Of a stretch of DNA of 64,000 nt, positions 35,523-43,277 are shown one piece after another (position 1 is the stretch's first letter; each line of letters opens with the position of its first letter). This DNA comes from Gemmataceae bacterium (lineage in GTDB: Bacteria > Planctomycetota > Planctomycetia > Gemmatales > Gemmataceae). The DNA lies in the NCBI GenBank assembly GCA_901538445.1, contig LR594585.1, positions 2,011,369 through 2,075,368 of the forward strand, written 5' to 3'. The notes under the pieces are model-generated. The model made no database searches. It was given only the letters and a program-made list of their open reading frames with translations, and was not told the DNA's origin. Position numbers and translations under genes: made by a program.

Positions 35523-36014
35523 TCACCCGGTCACGAACGGAACGACGATCTCGGGCCGCGGGTGCGGGAAGAAATTCGCCAGCCCGTGCGTCTGGGCCAG
35601 CAGGACGTGCTGGTGGTCCACCATCCGGTGGTGGCCGGGCACCGCGCTGGGGGCGCGGTCCTCGATCAGGTCGCGGGCGTCGTCGGCGCGCAGGCCCATC
35701 GCGATCAGGTACAGCCACAGCACCGTCGGCGACCGCAGGTGCCCCGCGACGCAGTGGACGTAGACGTGCGCCCCGGCTTGCGAGGCCATGCCGTGAAGCG
35801 TGTCGAGCAGTTCGACCGTCGTGTGCGGGGGCAGCCGCTCGAAGTCGTCGAGCGCGATCCACGACACCCGCTCGAACCCGTGCGTGTCGGCCGCCAGGTG
35901 GCTCGGCCCGCCGGACACGTTCAGGATGTGCGTGACGCCGGCGGCGCGGAGCGCGTCGGCCCGCTCCACCGTGGCGAACGGCCCGACCGACAGCACTTGA
36001 GTAACGCGATACAT
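35523..36014 (-). CDS. Dual-specificity protein phosphatase
   Basis: 163 residues from the ATG at 36014 (MYRVTQVLSVGPFATVERAD). P-loop VHCVAGHLRSPTV (CX5R) near residues 90-96, with a possible general acid in ALDDFERLPPH. There is no signal, so it is cytoplasmic, unlike the membrane-type phosphatase at 25377. The first 94 nt overlap the 3' part of the preceding PP2C gene in another frame. Together with PP2C it makes a phosphatase pair in the operon, which suggests linked dephosphorylation, but no cognate kinase is adjacent. Confidence 0.88.
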   Translation of the reverse strand: MYRVTQVLSVGPFATVERADALRAAGVTHILNVSGGPSHLAADTHGFERVSWIALDDFERLPPHTTVELLDTLHGMASQAGAHVYVHCVAGHLRSPTVLWLYLIAMGLRADDARDLIEDRAPSAVPGHHRMVDHQHVLLAQTHGLANFFPHPRPEIVVPFVTG

Positions 36015-36618
36015 TGGGGCCAGTCTGCCTCGATCAGAACCACGGTGAAATCGTCCGGGAACTGCCCCGACCGCGGCAACCGTGCCGCCGCCCGGAGCGC
36101 CGCGAGCAACTCCTCCCCGCCCAGCCGCGACGCGAGGCCGCGGACGCGGTCCCACCCGGCGTACTTCCACACGCCGTCGGTCATCGCCAACACTTTCCAG
36201 GGGGTGACCAGCGGCATTTCAAACGACACGAACACCGCTTCGCCCGAGCCAACCGGCGGGTTCTTGTGCTGGTATTGCGTCAATTCCGCAACGGCACCCG
36301 AACCGCAGACCAGGAGGACCGCGCTGTCGCCGCACGACACCCCCTCGATCGCGTCACTCGTGACGCCGAACGCGACCAGGGTGGTGAACCCGGCTTCGGG
36401 GTCGGCCGCGACAATCGCATCGGCCTCGCGTGGGTCGCGGCCGGACGCGATGCAGTCGCAGGCCAGCCGCGCGGCGCGCTCGCCCCGGAGCGGCCGCCCT
36501 GCCCGTCCGCGACGCACACGAGCCACCGCCCCGGCTGGTCAACGACCTCGCGAACAAGGAACGCGTCCTCGTTCGTGGCGTGGCCGCCGGCGTCGCTGAA
36601 GGTGGATATGCGGATCAT
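35921..36618 (-). CDS. PP2C-family Ser/Thr phosphatase with apparent frameshift
   Basis: Two frames make one PP2C domain. The first runs from the ATG at 36618: FSDAGGHATNEDAFLV and VCVADGQGGR. The second continues ERAARLACDCIASGRDPREA, CGDSAVLLVCGSGAV, TPWKVLAMTDGVWKYAG and DDFTVVLIEA, to a stop at 35921. The metal-binding Asp residues (NEDA, ADGQGG, TDGVW, DDFTV) are all present across both frames. The shift falls near a run of four C at 36483-36486; five would join the frames as GGRSGGERAARL. It is either a sequencing indel or a recent inactivation. It follows waaA by 38 nt and overlaps the next gene by 94 nt. Confidence 0.85.
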
Positions 36619-36656
36619 GGCACCGAACCGGCTGGTTTCGGTGCATTCTACCCCAT

Positions 36657-38060
36657 TCACGCGGCGCGAGAGAGTGACGTGAGCGGAAGAAGGGTGTCGA
36701 GTTGTGCGAGCGTGCGGTCGGTCGCGCCCTGCTGGCGGCGCACCAATTCGCGGGCCGTTTCGCCCATCCGCTCGCGGAGCGCGGGGTCGGCGATGAGCCG
36801 CGCCAGTTCGGTCTCGAGTGCGGCGGCGTCCGTTACCATCACGGCCGCACCGACCTCCACGAGCCGCCGAGCCGCGTCGCGGAAGTTCCACACGTGCGGA
36901 CCGAACACGCACGGCACCCCGTACCCCGCCGGCTCGATCATGCTCTGCCCGCCGCGGACGCCGTCGAGGCTCCCGCCCGTGAACCCGACGTCCGCCAGCC
37001 CCCACGCCGCCCCGAGTTCGCCCACCGTGTCGAGCAGCACCACCGCTGGCATCTCGGCGAGCGGCTCGCGGACCGCCGAGCGACGCACGAACGGCAGACC
37101 GGTCTGCTCGACCAGCCGCGCGACCTCGGCGAACCGGTCCGGGTGCCGCGGAACAAGGATGAGCTTCAGGTGCGGGAACCGCTCGCGGAGCCGGCCGAAC
37201 GCCGCGAGGACGACGGCTTCTTCCGGCGCGTGCGTGCTGCCGGCGAGGAGCACCAACGGGCGCTCGGAGGCACGGGGACAGGGAGACACGGAGACACGGG
37301 GAGAAATCACTGTGCGGCTCTCGGTCCCCGTGTCCCCGTGTCCTCGTGTCCCCGTGTCCACCCTCTGCGGCAGACCGAGCAGGACCGCCAGCGCGCGTGA
37401 CTTCTCTCCAGCGCGCGCGGAAGCGCCGTCGTACTTGATCGACCCCGTGATCACCACCTTCTCCGCGAGCAGGCCGAGTTGGCGGAAGCGGTCGGCGTAC
37501 TCCTGTTCCTGCACCGCGAACCGCGCCACCTTGCCGAACAGCATCCGGCGTGCGAGGCCGCGGAACCGCCGCAAGCGCGCGAAGCTCCGCGGGCTCATGC
37601 GCGCGTTCACCACCACGACCGGCACGCCGCGCTGCTTCGCTGCCGAGAGGAAGTTCGGCCACATCTCGCTCTCGGTCAGCACGACCAAAGCCGGCCGCAC
37701 CGCGTCGAGCGCCGCACCGACGGCCCATGAGAAGTCGAACGGGAACGCGATGACGGCGAGGTCCGCGAACCGGCGGCGCGCCTCGGCGATCCCCGTGTCC
37801 GTGGTCGAGGACACGACGACGAGGTACTCGGGGTGCCGCTTGCGGAACGCCGGCACGAGCGTGCCGAGCAGGTTCACTTCGCCGACGCTCACGGCGTGGA
37901 ACCACGCGACCGGCTTCCGCTGCGGGATAGGCGCGGCGACGCGCCCGAACAGCTTCGCGCCGAGTTCGCGCCGATACCGCCCCGTTACCGCCGCACGCCA
38001 CACCAGCCACGGTGACAGCGCGAGCAGCGCCAGAAGGTACACGAGGTCGAGGAGGAGCAT
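36657..38060 (-). CDS. waaA: Kdo transferase (WaaA/KdtA) with in-frame repeat insertion
   Basis: 467 residues from the ATG at 38060. It is a GT30 enzyme that transfers 3-deoxy-D-manno-octulosonate from CMP-Kdo to lipid A precursor at the inner membrane. An N-terminal membrane helix (LVYLLALLALSPWLVW) leads to FHAVSVGEVNLL with its catalytic Glu, TESEMWPNFL, VNARMSPRSF, and the CMP-binding half (AGSTHAPEE, GGSLDGVRGGQSMIEPAGYG). Residues about 233-266, between LLGLPQR and ERPLVLLAGS, translate a micro-repeat hairpin and lie between the two Rossmann-like domains. It implies an LPS-bearing outer membrane. First gene of the six-gene operon. Confidence 0.95.
   Translation of the reverse strand: MLLLDLVYLLALLALSPWLVWRAAVTGRYRRELGAKLFGRVAAPIPQRKPVAWFHAVSVGEVNLLGTLVPAFRKRHPEYLVVVSSTTDTGIAEARRRFADLAVIAFPFDFSWAVGAALDAVRPALVVLTESEMWPNFLSAAKQRGVPVVVVNARMSPRSFARLRRFRGLARRMLFGKVARFAVQEQEYADRFRQLGLLAEKVVITGSIKYDGASARAGEKSRALAVLLGLPQRVDTGTRGHGDTGTESRTVISPRVSVSPCPRASERPLVLLAGSTHAPEEAVVLAAFGRLRERFPHLKLILVPRHPDRFAEVARLVEQTGLPFVRRSAVREPLAEMPAVVLLDTVGELGAAWGLADVGFTGGSLDGVRGGQSMIEPAGYGVPCVFGPHVWNFRDAARRLVEVGAAVMVTDAAALETELARLIADPALRERMGETARELVRRQQGATDRTLAQLDTLLPLTSLSRAA
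37263..37364. repeat. Micro-repeat hairpin inserted in frame in waaA
   Basis: One arm has tandem (G)ACACGGG units (GGGAGACACGGAGACACGGG) and the other CCCCGTGTCCCCGTGTCCTC, about 35 nt apart. The element is open in the waaA frame, adding about 34 residues. It is built like the hemW insertion and the ribosomal spacers, with a different unit. Confidence 0.88.
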
Positions 38061-38129
38061 GGGAGACCGTTCCCGTGAGGCGAGGAACGGCCGCAGTCTA
38101 CCGCGACGGCGAAGTGCATGACCACCCCG

Positions 38130-38163
38130 ATTGAAACGAAAGCGGCGACCCGAAGGTCGCCGC
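38130..38163 (-). terminator. Intrinsic terminator after secY
   Basis: On the leftward strand a perfect 9-bp stem GCGGCGACC / GGTCGCCGC encloses a TTCG tetraloop and is followed by TTTCGTTTCAAT. It lies 24 nt after the secY stop, so it closes the S10-spc transcript. Confidence 0.85.
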
Positions 38164-38186
38164 CCGCTTGGCTCAAATCGCTCGAC

Positions 38187-39719
38187 TCAGTCGCCCTCGG
38201 TCAGGCCGGGGTAATTCCGCATGACGAGGTGGCTGTTGATCTTCTGCACCAGGTCGAGGGCCACGCTGATCACGATGAGGAGGCCGGTGCCGCCGTAGAA
38301 GCTCGCGACCGCCGGGGGGATCTCCAGCTCGCTGGAGATGATGTTCGGGATGATCGCGATGATCGCCAGGAACGCCGCCCCGACGTAGGTGATCCGCATC
38401 AGCACCCGTTCCAGGTAGTCCGCGGTCCGCTTGCCCGGCCGGTACCCCGGGATGAAGCTCCCGTGGTCCTTCAGGTTGTCCGCGATCTCCTTCGGGTTGA
38501 ACGTGATCGCCACCCAGAAGTACGTGAACACGTAGATCATGGCGACGTACATCATGTTGTACACCCACGACCGGTGGTTCTGGAACAGGCCCGCGAGCGA
38601 CCCGGCCCACTCCAGGTTCGTGAACTGGTACAGCAGGTTCAGCACGAACCACGGCAGGATCAGCAGCGTGCTGGCGAAGATCACGGGCATGACGCCGGCC
38701 GCGTTCACCTTCATCGGCAGGAACTGCCGGGTGCCGCCGTACACGCGCCGCCCGCGGACGTGCTTGGCGCTCTGGGTCGGGATGCGGCGCTGGGCCTTGG
38801 TCATCGCGATGACGCCCACGACGACCGCGAGGAACAGGAACGCGAGCACCAGCAGCTTCTCGAAGCTGATCTCGCCCGGCGCGCCGCCGAGGGTGAACAC
38901 CGAGGCCTTGATGGTGCCGGTCGTGCTGTCCATCAGCAGGGCGGTCGTCGCGTCCGGGATGCGGGCGACGATGCCGGCCATGATGATGAGCGAGATGCCG
39001 TTGCCGATACCGTACTCGTCGATCTGCTCGCCGATCCACATCAGGAACACGGTGCCGGCGGTCATGGTGACCACGGCCGCGAGGCCGAACCACCACAGGT
39101 TGATCCCGTTGTCGTACCCCGGCGGGGCGAGCCCCATGCCACCGTCGCGGCTCTCCGGCCCCATCACCGATTGCACGATGATGACCGACTGGATCATGCA
39201 GATCGGCACGGTCAGGTAGCGGGTGATCTCGTTGAGCTTCTTCCGGCCGCCCTCGCCCTCCTTCCGCAGCCGCTCGAGCGACGGCATGACGCCGCTCGCG
39301 AGCAACTGGATGATGATGGAGGCCGAGATGTAGGGCATGATGCCCATCGAGAAGATGCACGCCTGGCTCAGGTTGCCGCCCGAGAACTGCTGGACGAACC
39401 CGAGCACCTGGCCGAGAGCGCCGGACTGGGCCTGCTGCATCTTCTCCGCGAGCTTCACCTGGTCGATCATCGGCAGCGGGACGTAGTACCCGATGCGGTA
39501 GACCATCAGGAACATCAGCGTGATGAAGATCTTCTTGCGGAGTTCCGGGATGCGGAAGATCAGGAAGAGCTGCTCGGGGGCGATGCCGAGGACGGTCGAG
39601 GCGGCACCGAACAGGAGCAGCGTCCACCCGGCCCAGCTCGGGCCGCCGTAGGTGAAGACGGCGATCCCACCGATCAGGCTCAGGACGCCAGCGAACAGGG
39701 AGGCGCTACGCCACGGCAT
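38187..39719 (-). CDS. secY: Protein translocase subunit SecY
   Basis: 510 residues, the channel of the Sec translocon. Multiple hydrophobic segments and SecY signatures are present: FSMGIMPYISASIIIQLLAS, VRGRRVYGGTRQFLPMKVNA, GFIPGYRPGK-type SFIPGYRPGKRTADYLE, and YGGTGLLIVISVALD near the C terminus. The ATG at 39719 is chosen because AAGGA lies 8 nt upstream; an in-frame ATG at 39752 sits inside the neighbouring hairpin repeat. Compared with typical SecY (~440 residues) the extra length is an N-terminal hydrophobic segment (LFAGVLSLIGGIAVFTYGG) and a long first periplasmic region. Last gene of the cluster. Confidence 0.97.
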   Translation of the reverse strand: MPWRSASLFAGVLSLIGGIAVFTYGGPSWAGWTLLLFGAASTVLGIAPEQLFLIFRIPELRKKIFITLMFLMVYRIGYYVPLPMIDQVKLAEKMQQAQSGALGQVLGFVQQFSGGNLSQACIFSMGIMPYISASIIIQLLASGVMPSLERLRKEGEGGRKKLNEITRYLTVPICMIQSVIIVQSVMGPESRDGGMGLAPPGYDNGINLWWFGLAAVVTMTAGTVFLMWIGEQIDEYGIGNGISLIIMAGIVARIPDATTALLMDSTTGTIKASVFTLGGAPGEISFEKLLVLAFLFLAVVVGVIAMTKAQRRIPTQSAKHVRGRRVYGGTRQFLPMKVNAAGVMPVIFASTLLILPWFVLNLLYQFTNLEWAGSLAGLFQNHRSWVYNMMYVAMIYVFTYFWVAITFNPKEIADNLKDHGSFIPGYRPGKRTADYLERVLMRITYVGAAFLAIIAIIPNIISSELEIPPAVASFYGGTGLLIVISVALDLVQKINSHLVMRNYPGLTEGD

Positions 39720-39739
39720 GGGTGAATCCTTCGGAATGG

Positions 39740-39855
39740 AGCCGTCAGCCATCGGCCGTCAGCTTTCAGCCAGGCACCCGCGGTTCCTTCGGGCGGGCGC
39801 GACGACACCGGCTTTGTGACTGGCTGACGGCTGATAGCTGACTGCTGAAAGCTTC
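39740..39855. repeat. Micro-repeat hairpin in secY-rplO spacer
   Basis: Left arm GCCGTCAGCCATCGGCCGTC followed by AGCTTTCAGCCAG; right arm GGCTGACGGCTGATAGCTGA then CTGCTGAAAGCTT. The same unit family recurs in the rplB-rplW spacer at 48775. Confidence 0.9.
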
Positions 39856-40395
39856 TCACGAAGTCTTCGGAGCCTTGGCCGCCGCGGCGGCCTTAATCGC
39901 CTTCAGCTTCGAGCCCATCTTGTTGCGGACCGGCTTCTTCGGCTTCGGCAGCACGTCGACGGTGCCGCCGGCGGCCTTGATCTTCTCCTCGGCGCTCTTG
40001 GAGAAGTGGTCGGCCCGCACGGTCAGCTTCTTGGTCAGCTCGCCGTTGCCCAGGATGCGGACCCCGTCGAACGTGCCGACGACGAGGCGGACCGCCTTGA
40101 GCGTCTTCATGTCTACGGTACTGTTGGCCTCGAACTTCTCGCTCAGGTCGCCGACATTAACGACCGCGTACTCCTTGTCCCAGGTCGCGTGGCTGAACCC
40201 GCGCTTCGGGAGCCGGCGGTACAGCGGCATCTGGCCGCCCTCGAACAGGCCGCTGGGGAGCCGGGCACCGGCGCTGGCGTACTGGCCCTTCATGCCGAGG
40301 CCGGCGGTCTTGCCCTGGCCCGAGCCGATGCCGCGACCGACTCGCCGCTTGAGCTTCCGCTTCTGTACGCCGTGGGAAACGTTCGTCAGGTCCAT
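39856..40395 (-). CDS. rplO: 50S ribosomal protein L15
   Basis: 179 residues from the ATG at 40395. The canonical glycine-rich N-terminal region is present (KRRVGRGIGSGQGKTAGLGM) with GFEGGQMPLYRRLPKRGF-type sequence downstream. The C terminus carries an Ala/Lys tail (AIKAAAAAKAPKTS), and the protein is longer than the common ~145 residues. It lies 61 nt after rpsE; rpmD (L30), usually between them, is absent. Confidence 0.97.
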   Translation of the reverse strand: MDLTNVSHGVQKRKLKRRVGRGIGSGQGKTAGLGMKGQYASAGARLPSGLFEGGQMPLYRRLPKRGFSHATWDKEYAVVNVGDLSEKFEANSTVDMKTLKAVRLVVGTFDGVRILGNGELTKKLTVRADHFSKSAEEKIKAAGGTVDVLPKPKKPVRNKMGSKLKAIKAAAAAKAPKTS

Positions 40396-40415
40396 GAGAG
40401 TGCCGCCTTGTGTTC

Positions 40416-40440
40416 TCCGGTCGCTGACGCTCCCGGCTCG
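40416..40440. repeat. 25-nt exact dispersed repeat, copy 1
   Basis: Begins TCCGGTCGCTGACGCTCCCG and is identical over 25 nt to 46800-46824. It occupies the rpsE-rplO spacer, where rpmD would be. Confidence 0.9.
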
Positions 40441-40456
40441 CCGAAAAACTGGGACG

Positions 40457-40972
40457 TCAGAGGGCCACGCCGCGGAGGGCGACGACCTCTTCCTTGGTGC
40501 GGAGCTGGAGCAGGCCGGCGATGGTGGCCTTCACGAGGTTCAGCGGGTTGGTGGACCCGTGGACCTTGGTGAGGATGTTCGTGATGCCTGCGGCCTGGAG
40601 CACCTCGCGGACGCCGGGGCCGGCCTTGACGCCGGTGCCGGGGCCGGCCGGCACCATGATGACCCGGCTCGCGCCGTACTTGCCGATCACGCGGTGGGGG
40701 ATGGTGTTCCCGCGGAGCGAAACCTTCTTCGTCCGCTGGATGTTCCCCTCCCCTTCCTTGATGGCCTTCTCGACGGCCGGCGGGACCTCGTTGGCCTTGC
40801 CGTAGCCGTAGGAGACCTTGCCGCGGCGGTCGCCGACGACGACCAGCGCGTTGAAGCTGAACCGGCGGCCGCCCTTGACGACGCAGGCGCTCCGCCGGAT
40901 CTTCACCACGAAATCGACCAGCGCGTTGTCGCGCGAGTCCGTTTCGCCCCTGTCACGCCGCTCTCGGGCCAT
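40457..40972 (-). CDS. rpsE: 30S ribosomal protein S5
   Basis: 171 residues from the ATG at 40972. The double-stranded RNA-binding-like N half (VVKIRRSACVVKGGRRFSFN), GKVSYGYGKANEVPPAVEKA, and VPAGPGTGVKAGPGVREVLQ identify S5. Normal length, with no tail. S5 helps maintain decoding accuracy at the 30S mRNA entry. It follows rplR by 51 nt. Confidence 0.98.
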   Translation of the reverse strand: MARERRDRGETDSRDNALVDFVVKIRRSACVVKGGRRFSFNALVVVGDRRGKVSYGYGKANEVPPAVEKAIKEGEGNIQRTKKVSLRGNTIPHRVIGKYGASRVIMVPAGPGTGVKAGPGVREVLQAAGITNILTKVHGSTNPLNLVKATIAGLLQLRTKEEVVALRGVAL

Positions 40973-41023
40973 GTGTGCGTCCTCGGTCCGCGGCCCGGGA
41001 CGGGCCGCGGCTGTGCTGGCTGG

Positions 41024-41536
41024 TTACTTGGCTTCGGGTTTCTTGTCGGCCTTCTTCGCGTCGCCCTGCGGCTTGCCCTCGCCCTTCGGCTTGGCGGCCT
41101 TGGCGTCGGGCTTCTTGGCCTCGGGCTTGGGCTCGGCCGCCGCGGCCTGCTTGGCCTTCATCGACTCGAGGCTCGTGCAGACGAGCCCGGCCTCGGTGGC
41201 GGCGACGGCCAGGGCCGCGATCCGCCCGTGGAACCGCGAGTCCCCGCGGTCGAACGAGGCCTTGGTGACCCCCTTGGCCTTCGCGGCCTCGGCGAGCTTC
41301 TTGCCCACCACCGCCGCGGCCGCGATGTTCCCGCCGTGCTTCAGCCCGGAGTTCTTCCCGGCGCTGGTCGCGGCCGCGATCGTGACCCCGTTCAGGTCGT
41401 CGATCAACTGCGCCGAGATGTGCAGGTTACTCCGGCAGACGCTCAGCCGCGGCTTCTCGGGCGTCCCGTAGATCGCCTTGCGGACGCGGTACCGCCGCCG
41501 CTCCGACCGCTTCAGCTTCGATTTTTGTGCGTTCAT
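41024..41536 (-). CDS. rplR: 50S ribosomal protein L18 with long C-terminal tail
   Basis: 170 residues. The first ~120 are a standard L18 (RYRVRKAIYGTPEKPRLSVC, NGVTIAAATSAGK, DRGDSRFHGRIAALA), the 5S rRNA-binding protein. The last ~45 are a Lys/Ala/Pro/Glu-rich tail (KPEAKKPDAKAAKPKGEGKP) with no usual counterpart. The tail is basic and probably disordered. Confidence 0.97.
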   Translation of the reverse strand: MNAQKSKLKRSERRRYRVRKAIYGTPEKPRLSVCRSNLHISAQLIDDLNGVTIAAATSAGKNSGLKHGGNIAAAAVVGKKLAEAAKAKGVTKASFDRGDSRFHGRIAALAVAATEAGLVCTSLESMKAKQAAAAEPKPEAKKPDAKAAKPKGEGKPQGDAKKADKKPEAK

Positions 41537-41542
41537 GGCAGT

Positions 41543-41669
41543 GGCCAGTGTTCAGTGGTCAGTGGTCAGTGGTCAGTTACGGAGCCAGGTGCCCCACCGT
41601 TGGGTCAGCCGATCGCGCCCAGGGTCCGTCTTGAGACTGACCACTGTCCACTGACCACTGACCACTTGC
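41543..41669. repeat. Micro-repeat hairpin in rplF-rplR spacer
   Basis: Left arm has tandem GTGGTCA units (CAGTGGTCAGTGGTCAGTGG); right arm TGACCACTGTCCACTGACCA then CTGACCACTT. The spacer between arms is about 60 nt. It occupies almost the whole intergenic gap. Confidence 0.9.
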
Positions 41670-41670
41670 A

Positions 41671-42216
41671 TTACTTCCCGGCCGCGAAGGACTTGCCTTC
41701 CTTGCGGCGGACGACCTCGTTCTCGTACCGGACGCCCTTGCCCTTGTAGGGCTCCGGCTTGCGGCTGGCCCGGACCTCGGCCGCGAACTGCCCGACCACC
41801 TGCTTGTCGGCCCCGCTGACCACGATCGTGGTCGGGTCGGGGACGGCGACGGTGACGCCCGCCGGCGGCTCGTGGTAGATGCGGTTCGCGAACCCGACCG
41901 TCAGTTCGACGCCCTTGCCCTTGGCCGCGGCCTGGAAGCCGACGCCCTCGACCTTGAGCTTCTTCTGGTACCCCGTCGTGACGCCCACCACCATGTTATT
42001 GATGAGGGCACGGGTGAGGCCGTGGAGCGCCCGGTTGAGCCGGTCGTCGTTCGGGCGGGTCACCTTGACCTGCTTGCCGTCAGACTCGACCTTCATGTTG
42101 GCGTGGACGGCCTGGGAGAGCTTCCCCTTCGGCCCATCGACCTTCACGACGCCCTTTTCGACCGTCACCTTCACCCCGGCCGGGATGACGACGGGCTGCT
42201 TGCCGATACGCGACAT
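41671..42216 (-). CDS. rplF: 50S ribosomal protein L6
   Basis: 181 residues, normal length, ATG at 42216. MSRIGKQPVVIPAGVKVTVE, a central RALINNMVVGVTTGYQKKLK, and a C-terminal PEPYKGKGVRYENEVVRRKE are standard L6. It binds 23S rRNA near the factor-binding site. Confidence 0.98.
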   Translation of the reverse strand: MSRIGKQPVVIPAGVKVTVEKGVVKVDGPKGKLSQAVHANMKVESDGKQVKVTRPNDDRLNRALHGLTRALINNMVVGVTTGYQKKLKVEGVGFQAAAKGKGVELTVGFANRIYHEPPAGVTVAVPDPTTIVVSGADKQVVGQFAAEVRASRKPEPYKGKGVRYENEVVRRKEGKSFAAGK

Positions 42217-42271
42217 TCGCCTTCTCCTCGGGCTTCACCGGACGTCGGGGTCACCGGTCCGGACCGCAGCC

Positions 42272-42395
42272 CCTGGTTTCAGAGTGTTGGGAGTGTTTCG
42301 TGTTGAGAGTGTTGACGGGCCCGACTAATCGCCCCCCGCCCGGGGTGCCGGGAGCAAACACTCCCAACACGAAACACTCTTCAACACTCTGGTCC
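42272..42395. repeat. Micro-repeat hairpin in rplF-rpsH spacer
   Basis: Left arm AGAGTGTTGGGAGTGTTTCG followed by TGTTGAGAGTGTTGA; right arm AACACTCCCAACACGAAACA then CTCTTCAACACTCT. The unit is (G)AGTGTT(G), distinct from its neighbours' units. Confidence 0.9.
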
Positions 42396-42396
42396 G

Positions 42397-42852
42397 TCAC
42401 CACACCGTGCAGAGGATCTCGCCGCCGACCTTCGCGCGCTTGGCGTCGCCGTCCGACATCACGCCCCGGCTCGTCGAGATGATCGCGATGCCGAGGCCGT
42501 CGAGGACGCGGCGGATGTCCTGGTACCCCTGGTACACGCGGCGGCCAGGCTTGCTGTAGCGGGCGATCTTGCGGATCACCTTCTCGCCGTCCGGGCCGTA
42601 CTTGAGGTACACCTGGAGGATGACGTGGGCCTCGCCGAGGTCCTTGACCTCCGTGAACTCCTTGCTGCGGCCCCCCTCGTCCTCCACCTCGGTGTACTTC
42701 CCGGTGCGGTAGCCGAGGATGAACCCCTCCTTGAGGAGCACCTCGGCGATGGCCACCTTGAGCTTGGTGGCGGGCATTTCGACGAGCGGGCGCTCGATGT
42801 TGCTGGCGTTGCGGATCCGGGTGAGCATGTCCGCAATCGGGTCGGTCATCAT
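42397..42852 (-). CDS. rpsH: 30S ribosomal protein S8
   Basis: 151 residues (or 150 if the second ATG at 42849 is used). DPIADMLTRIRNASNIERPL, YQGYQDIRRVLDGLGIAIIS and the terminal GGEILCTVW are diagnostic. About 20 residues longer than E. coli S8, with a small acidic insertion (VEDEGGRSKEFTEVKD). S8 organises the 16S central domain and in other bacteria represses the spc operon. Confidence 0.98.
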   Translation of the reverse strand: MMTDPIADMLTRIRNASNIERPLVEMPATKLKVAIAEVLLKEGFILGYRTGKYTEVEDEGGRSKEFTEVKDLGEAHVILQVYLKYGPDGEKVIRKIARYSKPGRRVYQGYQDIRRVLDGLGIAIISTSRGVMSDGDAKRAKVGGEILCTVW

Positions 42853-42879
42853 GGGTGAGTCCCCCCTGTTTGCGGATGG

Positions 42880-43140
42880 TTACCAGGACGCCTTGCGGAC
42901 GCCGGGGATGAGCCCGTTGCTCGCGAGGTTGCGGAAGCAGATCCGGCACACGCCGAACTTGCGGTACACGGCCCGAGAGCGGCCGCAGATCTGGCACCGG
43001 CGGACGAAGTGGACCTTGAACCGGCCGGACACGAGCTTGGTCGCGTCCCGCTGGTCGGCCGGCTTCTTCATCTCCGCGCGGTGCGCGTCGAGCCGCGCGA
43101 GGTCGCTGCGGTGCGTGGCTTCTTTCGCGTTGGTTGACAT
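42880..43140 (-). CDS. rpsN: 30S ribosomal protein S14 (zinc-binding type)
   Basis: 86 residues from the ATG at 43140. The C-terminal [20 protein letters not shown] and [20 protein letters not shown] carry the two CXXC pairs of zinc-binding S14. Zinc-type S14 is usually about 61 residues; here an extra N-terminal helix-like segment ([20 protein letters not shown]) is present. A longer upstream frame is repeat sequence. Confidence 0.96.
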   Translation of the reverse strand: MSTNAKEATHRSDLARLDAHRAEMKKPADQRDATKLVSGRFKVHFVRRCQICGRSRAVYRKFGVCRICFRNLASNGLIPGVRKASW

Positions 43141-43221
43141 CGCGTGTGGTTCTCGGTTTGGCGTACCAGTCCGGGGCCGGGGTTCCGCACCCCGGTGGGC
43201 TGGCCGTTCCTGTCTCAATTG

Positions 43222-43277
43222 GTCAGTGGACAGTGGGCAGTACCGTCGAATTATCTGTCCACTGCCCACTGTCCACT
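43222..43277. repeat. Micro-repeat hairpin in rpsN-rplE spacer
   Basis: Left arm GTCAGTGGACAGTGGGCAGT; right arm CTGTCCACTGCCCACTGTCC followed by ACTAC. The loop is short (about 14 nt). Same unit family as 15258, 41543, 44252 and 44731. Confidence 0.9.

Noticed and set aside
39720-39752. Upstream start of secY at 39752
   Set aside because: These codons are part of the hairpin repeat; a strong ribosome site precedes 39719.
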